Below, piece after piece: positions 57,157 to 64,000 of a DNA stretch of 64,000 nt. Numbering within the stretch: the stretch's first letter is position 1; each line of letters begins with the position of its first letter. The stretch comes from Verrucomicrobiota bacterium (GTDB lineage: Bacteria > Verrucomicrobiota > Verrucomicrobiia > Limisphaerales > UBA11320): NCBI GenBank assembly GCA_016199985.1, contig JACQFQ010000037.1:1-64000 (forward strand), read 5' to 3'. A model generated the notes under the pieces. The model ran no database searches, had not been told where the DNA came from, and was given only the letters and a program-made list of their open reading frames with translations. A program made the translations under genes and the position numbers.

Positions 57157-57597
57157 GTGCGCTTCCCTCGGATCTTCACAAAAACGTCTAGCCCCACGCT
57201 CACACCCTCAAATCAGAACGGTACAACTGGAAGCGTCGATCCCGGAGCCTACTGGCGGAAGCTGAAGGAACGCTTGAAAAGGGACGGCAATCAAACCGTT
57301 ACAAACTGTAACGCTTTGAAAATGACCGCCGTCGATGGCAAGCAACGCATGACGGACCTGGAGTTGATCTTCACCATGCTCGGCGAAGCCTCCACCACCG
57401 AGATCGCGAAAAAGAAGGACGCCCAAGGATTCCCCGCCAACAAAAAGGCCGCGCGAGTCGGCGGAGCCATCGCCGGCAATGCCCGCCACGAACTCGAAAC
57501 CGAGAGCGGCCAGCGGGTATCCAGCAAAGAGAACTTTAAGTCTCTTTCCGAAGGCAGAACTAGGTTGCTGCGGAAGCGCCCATCCAAAGCCGACTAG
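57157..57597 (+). pseudogene. Internally deleted Bro-N/DinD-like gene remnant
   Basis: The frame contains two separated parts of a Bro-N-type (phage antirepressor / DinD-like) protein family. AYWRKLKERLKRDG and TVTNCNALKMTAVDGKQR come from its central region, and MTDLELIFTMLGEASTTEIA, then KKKDAQGF and GGAIAGNARHELETESGQ, come from its C-terminus. In full-length members roughly 100 or more residues lie between these parts; here they are joined directly at about residue 64. The N-terminal Bro-N domain is missing as well. The remaining 146-codon frame is open, so a short protein could still be made. Confidence 0.55.
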
Positions 57598-57755
57598 GCT
57601 CCATGCCCATCCTGACTCTTCACGGCTGTTCCTCGGAGCGAGCAAAGAAATGATTTCCGCGCGACGACCGCGTGTTCCAACTGGCATCAGGCAATTCTCA
57701 GTTGGCGGCCATCGCTGTCTCGGGTTCTATTCCGCTGGAACGCAACTGAGCCGCC

Positions 57756-59201
57756 ATGACCTGGACGAAAACTAAGATCGCCGCCGTCGCCGCCGCGGGC
57801 CTGCTGTTTTCGGGAGCAACGGCCTTCTTCGTCCTGCACAAGATGGCCTTGAGGAGGCCCTACACCGCCAGCCCGGACGCTCCTCCCTTCAAGTTCGCTC
57901 ACCACGTCTCCGCCGGGGCGAGTGGCGCCGCGCCACTCAACGGCGCCGCCCCCGGTGGCGTGGCTGATTTCATCTTCAGCATTCCCGTCGTCGTGCTGCG
58001 GAGTGAATGGCCCGGCCCGGTCAGCAATTCCAAAAGCTACAGCGCGTTCAAAATGGAAATCTACGAGCCGGGAATGAACTTTAGCAACGCTCCGACTGTC
58101 ACCGCGCGTGTCGGACTGCGTTTGCACGGCATGGTGTCGCGCTTGTTTCCCAAGCTCTCGTATCGGTTGAAACTTCAGGACGACAAAGGCGCGAGCCGCG
58201 GCAGGCCGCTGCTGGGAATGCCGCCAGACGCGGACTGGGTGTTGCAAGGCCCGTGGCTGGACAAATCCCTGATCCGAAACGCGTTCAGCTACGACCTCGC
58301 GCGAGCGATGGGATGCGCCGCAATGCGGACACGCGCCTGTGAAGTTTTTGTGAGCCCGTCCGGCCAGCCGGTCGCGGAGTCGGATTACGTCGGCGTCTAT
58401 CAACTCACCGAAGACATCGAGCGAGGCAAGCAACGGGTAAACCTGGCGAAGCTGGCCCCGGACGAAAACGCGGAGCCAGCCATCACCGGCGGATACCTGC
58501 TGGCCTGGGATGTCGGCGACGGCAATTACCTTTCCAGCTGGAAATCCATCCAGGTGAAATACCCGAAGCATCCTTCCCCGGCGCAGAAAGCCTGGATTGA
58601 TCGCGCCTTCACGCAGCTTGACCAGGCGTTGAAGAGCGAGGACTTCCGCGATCCGGTGAAGGGTTACGCGGCGCACATCGAGGTCGATGACTGGGTGAAC
58701 TACATCCTGTTCGAGGAACTCGTTTTCAATCTCGACGGCTACACGCGCAGCTTCTATCTGCAAAAAGACCGCGGCGGCAAAATCCGGCCCGGCCCCGTCT
58801 GGGATCATGACCTTGGCGTGGGCCACCAGTTTCCGAACGGCACGTCCTTTACCCAGTGGTGGTACACGCAAGCCGGACGCCACGGCTGGGTCACGCGGCT
58901 CATGGCCGATCCTGCTTTCTCCAAGAAAATGGCGCAGCGCTGGGCTGCTCTGCGCCAGGGCGTCTTGAGCGACGCGCAAATCGAGGCGCGCATCGACGCC
59001 TCCGCCGCGCCGTTGCTCTCCGGCCCCGCCGACCGCAATTTCGACCGGTGGAGAATCCTGAACGTAAAAAGCCCGTTCACCCAAGCTCCCTACATCACGA
59101 TTGCGTCGGCCACCTATCCCGAACAGATTTTGGCGCTCAAGGAATTCCTGCGCGCGCGCGCGGCCTGGATGGACGCCAATCTTGCCAGAACAATTCCATA
59201 A
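57756..59201 (+). CDS. CotH kinase family protein, membrane-anchored
   Basis: 481 residues. A membrane anchor (MTWTKTKIAAVAAAGLLFSG) starts the protein. The CotH core has RVGLRLHGMVSRLFPKLSYR, LDKSLIRNAFSYDLARAMG, the nucleotide-site-like YVGVYQLTEDIERGKQRV, and WDHDLGVG. CotH proteins phosphorylate extracytoplasmic proteins in spore formers; in Verrucomicrobiota their role is unknown. The anchor is strikingly similar to the C-terminal anchor of the sigma factor at 61164. Confidence 0.85.
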   Translation: MTWTKTKIAAVAAAGLLFSGATAFFVLHKMALRRPYTASPDAPPFKFAHHVSAGASGAAPLNGAAPGGVADFIFSIPVVVLRSEWPGPVSNSKSYSAFKMEIYEPGMNFSNAPTVTARVGLRLHGMVSRLFPKLSYRLKLQDDKGASRGRPLLGMPPDADWVLQGPWLDKSLIRNAFSYDLARAMGCAAMRTRACEVFVSPSGQPVAESDYVGVYQLTEDIERGKQRVNLAKLAPDENAEPAITGGYLLAWDVGDGNYLSSWKSIQVKYPKHPSPAQKAWIDRAFTQLDQALKSEDFRDPVKGYAAHIEVDDWVNYILFEELVFNLDGYTRSFYLQKDRGGKIRPGPVWDHDLGVGHQFPNGTSFTQWWYTQAGRHGWVTRLMADPAFSKKMAQRWAALRQGVLSDAQIEARIDASAAPLLSGPADRNFDRWRILNVKSPFTQAPYITIASATYPEQILALKEFLRARAAWMDANLARTIP

Positions 59202-59341
59202 GCAGAGACGCTGTTCACGCCACGCTTCTCAAGTTCGTGGCTCGACCGGCATTTGCGCCGTTTCTATTGTTCCATCGCCTGAAACCCGCCGGCGCGTCGG
59301 CTATCAATGATCATCGATGGCCGTGCCAGTCACGGCCGGCG

Positions 59342-60730
59342 TCACTTCGAATGCGGCGTCAACTTCCCTTTGAACTTCCACAACCGGTCCTTCAGCTGTG
59401 GAAATAATTCAAGCGCATTGTCGCGCATGACTTGCCGGCCAATGTGGAGCGCATCGGCTTCGCGCAATTCGCCGCGCTCGACTTTCTCGGCAAGCGCCTC
59501 GGCCAGGCAGCGGCGTGTGAACTCCGTGGCGCCATAAATGCCCTCGACGTGATGGGCGTCGGCGCCCCACATCAAGCGGTTGCTGGGCATGACTTCCAGC
59601 CATTCCTGGTAAGCCCGCCTCGCCATCGAGTAGCTGATCGTGGGCAGCCACACGGAATCGACCCAAACATGCGCGCCGTGCCGCTGCATGATGGCGCCGG
59701 TTTCACCCACCCACGGGTAACCGCCGTGAAACAGAATGAACTTCGTGGCCGGATGGGCTTCGATCAGGTTCAACAGATTCAGCGGATTGGAGCCTTGAAT
59801 GCGCGCGTGTCCCGTGTGGAATTGAAAAGGCAATTCAAGCTTGGCGCTCAAGTCGGCAAGGCGCCACAGGATGAAGTCCTCGAACTCCTTCACCTCGGCC
59901 TCGGAAAGCTGCGACTTCGGACGGCCATAAATCCCGGCGGCGCGTTCCTTCGACACTCGGTCGAACTGGAGCGTGCGCTCATAAGCTGTCGTGGTCTTGA
60001 GACAAACCGCACCCGCCGCCTTGCCCGCCTGCAGGAAGTGTTCGATGAGCGCCAGATAATCGTCCAGAGTGGCCATCGGCAATTTCTCTTCCGCCGCATA
60101 GCGGAAGGGCGAATCCACTCCGGCCGCGTATTCCGACGGGTGGAAGCCGCGTAGGAGGCGGGTCACATTCAGGACAGCGACCCCGAACGGGTAGTAATTC
60201 GTGCGCGTGAGCCGGTCCCAATACGGGTCATTGAACATCAGCTCGATGTTGGCGCGTTCCGTAACCACTTCATAAATCCACGCCTCCTTCTGGTAGTTGA
60301 CGAAGATGCGGCGGTTCAGGTCTCGGGCCTGTTCGTCCGTGATGGTCTCGAAGTCAATGCCGTAGAGGTCCGTGAACGCGGGCAGTTGATAACGGTAGAA
60401 GCTTGTGGCGCGAGCGTTGGTGAAATCTTTCTTGGCCTTGGCCCACCAGTCCTCGAACCGCCCGCTCACCGGCCAGGGAGTCAACGGATGGATCCACGTG
60501 AAGTAGCTGCTGCTCCAGAGCGAGAACAGCGTCATTCCGACGCCTTCCTCAGTGCGCACTGAACCTTGCAGCATGGCGAATGGCTTCAGGTGATCATGGG
60601 TGTCGATCGCCGGCACGAGGTCAAGGTGCGATTTGATCCGACGGAAGGCGTCGGTCTGTTTCACATCGAACGCTTCGCTCGCACAGGCGAATGCGACAAA
60701 GGAGAGCAGAATCACGCACGCAAGTTTCAT
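59342..60730 (-). CDS. Secreted amidohydrolase-like protein
   Basis: 462 residues with a signal peptide (MKLACVILLSFVAFACASEA). The fold is the amidohydrolase-2 TIM barrel: metal-site motifs AIDTHDHLKPF, LPFQFHTGHARI, FILFHGGYPWV and LMWGADAHH are in the expected order. It probably hydrolyses or decarboxylates a small substrate outside the cytoplasm. The length is slightly greater than the typical 300-400. It stands alone between the CotH gene and the sigma factor. Confidence 0.8.
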   Translation of the reverse strand: MKLACVILLSFVAFACASEAFDVKQTDAFRRIKSHLDLVPAIDTHDHLKPFAMLQGSVRTEEGVGMTLFSLWSSSYFTWIHPLTPWPVSGRFEDWWAKAKKDFTNARATSFYRYQLPAFTDLYGIDFETITDEQARDLNRRIFVNYQKEAWIYEVVTERANIELMFNDPYWDRLTRTNYYPFGVAVLNVTRLLRGFHPSEYAAGVDSPFRYAAEEKLPMATLDDYLALIEHFLQAGKAAGAVCLKTTTAYERTLQFDRVSKERAAGIYGRPKSQLSEAEVKEFEDFILWRLADLSAKLELPFQFHTGHARIQGSNPLNLLNLIEAHPATKFILFHGGYPWVGETGAIMQRHGAHVWVDSVWLPTISYSMARRAYQEWLEVMPSNRLMWGADAHHVEGIYGATEFTRRCLAEALAEKVERGELREADALHIGRQVMRDNALELFPQLKDRLWKFKGKLTPHSK

Positions 60731-61163
60731 GGGCGGAAGTTACGCGGATCGTCGGCGAAATCCAATGCAACTTGAAATCTTGCCAGACCATCGCGCGCCC
60801 AGCTCGCCGACAGGTCCTGCGCTGACTTCGCTCCGGCCCGCCTCGCCTCCAATACTTCATGCGCGCTCCTCACCTCGTCGTCGTTCGACCCGAGGACGGA
60901 ATGAAACTTCCCGGACGGGCTGCTTGGAATCCAACCTTTGAAGACCCTCTCGGCGGGCAGTTCGCCATTTCCTGGAGAGCAGTGTTACCTTTCGGGTTTG
61001 GCGGCTGTTTATCAGTGTGATGAAGATCCAGCTGATGACGAAATGGCTCTGGTTGTTCGCGATGACGGTCGATGCGCTTGGATCGCGCTTTGTGAATTCA
61101 GGCGCGACGCCAGGCTCAAGTAGTTGCCGGAACGAGCCGCACGCGAAGTCGAAATAAGCATCA
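60731..61163. other. Intergenic region without a recognisable gene
   Basis: About 430 bases between divergent genes. The frames present (for example 60938-61123) are short and show no domain. Promoters of both flanking genes are expected here. Confidence 0.4.
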
Positions 61164-62510
61164 ATGCAACCCGACGACAGGCAACTGCTGGACGATTACG
61201 CGCGGCGAAACTCCGACGAGGCGTTCCGGACGCTGGTGGATCGCCATAGCGGACTGGTCTATCACGCCGCCTTGCGCCAGCTCGGCAATCCCCACGCGGC
61301 GGAAGAGGTGACGCAGGCCGTCTTCATCGCGCTGGCGCAAAAGGCGGCGCAAATCCCGCGTGGATCCGTCCTCTCCGGCTGGCTATTTCGGGCGGCGCGT
61401 TATGCGGTGAGCAATCTGGCGCGTGAGGAAGTCCGGCGTCAACGACGAGAACAAGAGGCTGCGACGATGGCCACCACTACGCGTTCGGATGAAACTGAAT
61501 CAGCCTGGGAACAAATCTCCCCGCACTTGAACGATGCGCTCGAAAAGCTCTCCGATCGGGACCGCGAGGCCGTGCTGATCCGTTTCTTCCAGGATAAAAG
61601 TCACCGGGAGGTCGCGGGTGCGCTGGGCGTCTCCGAGGACGCCGCCAAAGTGCGCGTCTCGCGCGCGGTCGAAAAACTGAGAATGCTGTTCGCCAAGCAA
61701 GGATTCGCCGTGCCGTCGGCCGTTCTGCTCGCGGCGCTCACTGCGCACAGCGCGCAAGCCGCGCCGGCGGGACTCAACGCCGCCGTCGCCACTGCCGCTG
61801 CGGCGAAGGGAACCGCTGGCGCCGCCTCCACACTCACTCTCGCAAAAGGAATTCTAAAACTTATGGCCTGGTCAAAAACGAAAACCGCAATCGTCGCCGG
61901 CGTCGCTCTGCTCCTGGCCGGTGTCACCACCAGCATTGTCCTCCAGCAAACCCAGTCGATCCTGCCCTCGGCAAAAGCTGATCCAGTGAAGGCCGTGGCG
62001 GCGCTCGTGGACCGCAGCACTCCAAAAGGTTCGCTGCTCGCGATGTCGCAAGCTTTGGAGACCGGCGACGCGGCGTTGTTTTTGGGAACCTTTGATTTCG
62101 CTTCCCCCGATGAAGACGCCATCAAGAGCGCATTGGCGCAATTGGTCACAACGATTGGGAGGTATCGACGGGCCGCCATCGAACAGTTTGGCGCGGAGCC
62201 GGCGCAGGCGAGCTTCGATTCATTGCCGTTCAGATTGCCGCTGACCAAAATTGCCGCGGCCACGATCAGCGTTGAGGGCGAGAGGATGAGGGTGCAGCTT
62301 GATCCCCGCGACCGCCCGGCGATGTTCACCCAAACGAATGGTGAATGGAGGACGACCGTGGATGGTTTCTACCACATGAATCCTTCCGTGTTGAGCCGAA
62401 TGGGAACGATACTCGTTGCCGAATACGAACGTGTCTTGACCGAGATGAAGTCCGGCCGATACAAGTCAGCCCTCGACGCCGCCCAGGCTGTCCATGCGAG
62501 AACAAAATGA
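61164..62510 (+). CDS. ECF sigma factor with C-terminal membrane anchor and extra domain
   Basis: 448 residues. Sigma region 2 (about 10-80; FRTLVDRHSGLVYHAALRQL, AEEVTQAVFIALAQKA) and region 4 (about 115-180; LSDRDREAVLIRFFQDKSHR, EVAGALGVSEDAAKVRVSRA) are intact. An Ala-rich linker (about 190-230) leads to a transmembrane segment (MAWSKTKTAIVAGVALLLAG), so the last 190 residues lie on the far side of the membrane; they form a small alpha/beta domain (AMSQALETGDAALFLGTF). The layout suggests regulation by an extracytoplasmic signal within one chain. Confidence 0.85.
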   Translation: MQPDDRQLLDDYARRNSDEAFRTLVDRHSGLVYHAALRQLGNPHAAEEVTQAVFIALAQKAAQIPRGSVLSGWLFRAARYAVSNLAREEVRRQRREQEAATMATTTRSDETESAWEQISPHLNDALEKLSDRDREAVLIRFFQDKSHREVAGALGVSEDAAKVRVSRAVEKLRMLFAKQGFAVPSAVLLAALTAHSAQAAPAGLNAAVATAAAAKGTAGAASTLTLAKGILKLMAWSKTKTAIVAGVALLLAGVTTSIVLQQTQSILPSAKADPVKAVAALVDRSTPKGSLLAMSQALETGDAALFLGTFDFASPDEDAIKSALAQLVTTIGRYRRAAIEQFGAEPAQASFDSLPFRLPLTKIAAATISVEGERMRVQLDPRDRPAMFTQTNGEWRTTVDGFYHMNPSVLSRMGTILVAEYERVLTEMKSGRYKSALDAAQAVHARTK

Positions 62511-62739
62511 AGCAAACAGAAGACGCAGATGGAGTCGCGCACCGCGTCTTCAACGCCGCCGCCGCCGAGACGCGCTTCCTGGTGATTTCTTCGCCACCAG
62601 CGCAAGGCGACCGCGTGGCTTGCCCGGATGAAGTGGACGTCCCATAATCTCCCCGGATCATTGGATGATGCCCCAACACCTCGCTCAAGTGAACATCGCC
62701 TGAATGCGCGGCCAGCCGCGATCAAAGCCGCCCACGACC

Positions 62740-63357
62740 ATGAATGTTTCCAACCCTCCTTCCGTTCGCGCCGACCTTCGCGGACTTCTCATGCCTTGGG
62801 GCTTCGCGCTGTTGCTCCCCGTGCCCGTGCTGCTCACGGGCGCTGAGACGAACGGCTCGGACATCGGCGCTCTCTATCTGGCGCTGGGCGCGGCGTGGCT
62901 GGCCACCGAGGCGTTCCGACCGGGCAGCCAGCCGGAAACGGCTCGCGGCTGGCGAGCGAGAATTTCCGCGCTCCTGATTTGCCTCGGCGTCAATGCGCTG
63001 CTCTTCACGGCTCTAGGATTGGCCGGCGGCGTGAAGTCGAACGTCCCGCTCCCGCTAATGGCGGCGTTTGGCGTCACGCCCGCGCTCGGGCTCGTCCCGT
63101 GGCTGACGCTGCGGTTGCGTCAGGCCTACGGCGCGATTGTTCTCGGCGCGCTGATTGTCGGCCTCATCAAGATCGCGGCGTGCGTGGTCGCGCGCGTTGT
63201 CTATGGTCCCGACTACATCGCGCTCGGCTACGTCTCCGCCGACTGGCAGACGGCCAAGCTGATGATTTCGCTGATGTGGGCCGGCACTCTGCTCGCCTCG
63301 ACGCTGGCGCTCGTGGCATGTCACCGGCGGTTTGTTCGCCCAGAATCAACGGCGTGA
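62740..63357 (+). CDS. Integral membrane protein of unknown function
   Basis: 205 residues from the ATG at 62740. About six hydrophobic helices (LLMPWGFALLLPVPVLLTG, ISALLICLGVNALLFTALGL, MAAFGVTPALGLVPWLTLRL, AIVLGALIVGLIKIAACVVA and a last one near 175-195). No catalytic motif. The arrangement resembles permease-like proteins of ABC systems, but no ATPase is adjacent in the window. Confidence 0.65.
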   Translation: MNVSNPPSVRADLRGLLMPWGFALLLPVPVLLTGAETNGSDIGALYLALGAAWLATEAFRPGSQPETARGWRARISALLICLGVNALLFTALGLAGGVKSNVPLPLMAAFGVTPALGLVPWLTLRLRQAYGAIVLGALIVGLIKIAACVVARVVYGPDYIALGYVSADWQTAKLMISLMWAGTLLASTLALVACHRRFVRPESTA

Positions 63358-63534
63358 CCCTCGCAGACTCGCGTGACGAGCATTTGTTTGAAGTGCTGAT
63401 CGCTTACTTCTTCCCGGTGTCTGGCAACTTTTCCCCGCGCAGCCACGAGCCAATCAACGTGTCGTAGGGTTGCCGAAGCTCGTGACCCAATCCGCGTGAC
63501 AGCGGCTGCCATTCACACTAAAAAAGGGCCTGTC

Positions 63535-63729
63535 ATGAATGATCCAAAGGGCCCTGTGAACGACCCGCCCGCAGCCGCGGGTCCCGGAACCAAATCGGAG
63601 CCGATCGCGGGAACGCCTCCACCGCCGGCGGGATCACCTGTGGCGGCAGCCGCCCTGACCCCGGAGGAGCAAATGGAGCGCTTTGCGGACGACCTCAAGG
63701 AAAACGATTGGGGCCATCAACCTTGCTGA
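63535..63729 (+). CDS. Small proline-rich protein with C-terminal WGHQPC
   Basis: About 64 residues from the ATG at 63535 (MNDPKGPVNDPPAAAGPGTK); an upstream ATG at 63496 would add 13. A proline/alanine-rich disordered front leads to an acidic helix (TPEEQMERFADDLKENDW) and ends in GHQPC at the stop. The conserved-looking aromatic and cysteine end suggests a short peptide with a functional tail. No family is recognised with certainty. Confidence 0.5.
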   Translation: MNDPKGPVNDPPAAAGPGTKSEPIAGTPPPPAGSPVAAAALTPEEQMERFADDLKENDWGHQPC

Positions 63730-64000
63730 TCCCTCGAGATGAGGAACCGGTAGGACATCGCCGCTCGCACAGAGCTCGGCGTCTCCGTTTCGATCAAGAG
63801 GACGATCCTCTCCGATGTACGCATAACACCCGGCGACCGTCATTGGCATAAGTTGCCTTCTTGCTGATCCGAAACTCGAAGACCTCACTCAGACCGATCA
63901 CCCAGACACAACCCACCGCCGTTGATCTGAGGATTGAAAACATCGAGGCCGCCCATGGGCAGGATGGAGCGTGTATCCCGGACTTGTGGAGGCATGAAGC
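63730..64000. other. Window end without a recognisable gene
   Basis: The last 270 bases have no convincing gene. A minus-strand frame reaching 63888 is antisense to the small ORF and lacks a domain; a gene may continue off the right edge. Confidence 0.3.

Noticed and set aside
62506-62647. 46-codon frame overlapping the sigma-factor stop
   Set aside because: It is short with no ribosome site or recognisable motif.

Overview
The window looks like a piece of a Verrucomicrobiota chromosome. The pointers are protein families rather than any marker gene: ECF sigma factors with C-terminal membrane extensions, a CHASE2 Ser/Thr kinase beside a sigma factor, a FecR-TPR-barrel fusion, large secreted Ig/cadherin-like proteins, a CotH-type protein, a DUF1702/UnbL protein, and GC-rich REP palindromes with a REP-associated transposase. 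This taxonomic call is inference. No rRNA and no complete tRNA is present.

Layout. (1) 1-9.7 kb: a decaying accessory region that ends in an integrative element. A nonsense-interrupted secreted protein gene, a DUF72 gene and recombinase debris precede a leftward module of AAA ATPase, primase-like, AlpA-like, unknown and tyrosine integrase genes. The integrase ends next to a 28-nt tRNA-Ser 3' end, the likely attachment site. (2) 10.2-23.9 kb: a type I restriction-modification locus (hsdR, zinc-ribbon gene, hsdS, hsdM) with three cargo cassettes between hsdS and hsdM: a nuclease-nSTAND ATPase, a DUF5131/TcmP pair, and an XRE-ImmA/IrrE plus PIN-like (DUF4411) pair. The cassettes are separated by short ORFs made of the 5' end of hsdM joined to the 3' end of hsdS. 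All three core subunits carry in-frame REP palindromes, and a REP-associated tyrosine transposase domain is fused in frame inside HsdR. (3) 24.0-26.7 kb: a denD-like epimerase, a beta-hydroxyacid dehydrogenase and an SDR, probably for sugar-acid catabolism. (4) 26.9-41.5 kb: an envelope and signalling region with an anchored helical protein, an ECF sigma factor, a CHASE2 kinase, a FecR-TPR-barrel protein and two large secreted proteins. (5) 41.9-56.2 kb: an MMPL/RND exporter facing a complete five-gene enediyne-type polyketide core (unbL-unbV-unbU-PKSE-thioesterase), with a secreted protein gene upstream. (6) 56.2-64 kb: gene remnants, a CotH-like protein, a secreted amidohydrolase, a sigma factor with a C-terminal anchor and extra domain, a membrane protein and a small proline-rich ORF.

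How the parts may work together. The hsd genes and cargo make a composite anti-phage island; the hsdM/hsdS scars suggest it grew by repeated recombination between type I loci. The PKSE cassette has every catalytic residue expected for making a linear polyene and attaching its own phosphopantetheine arm, but no warhead-tailoring or self-resistance gene is visible, so the end product is open. All family assignments are from recognised motifs; no database search was run.
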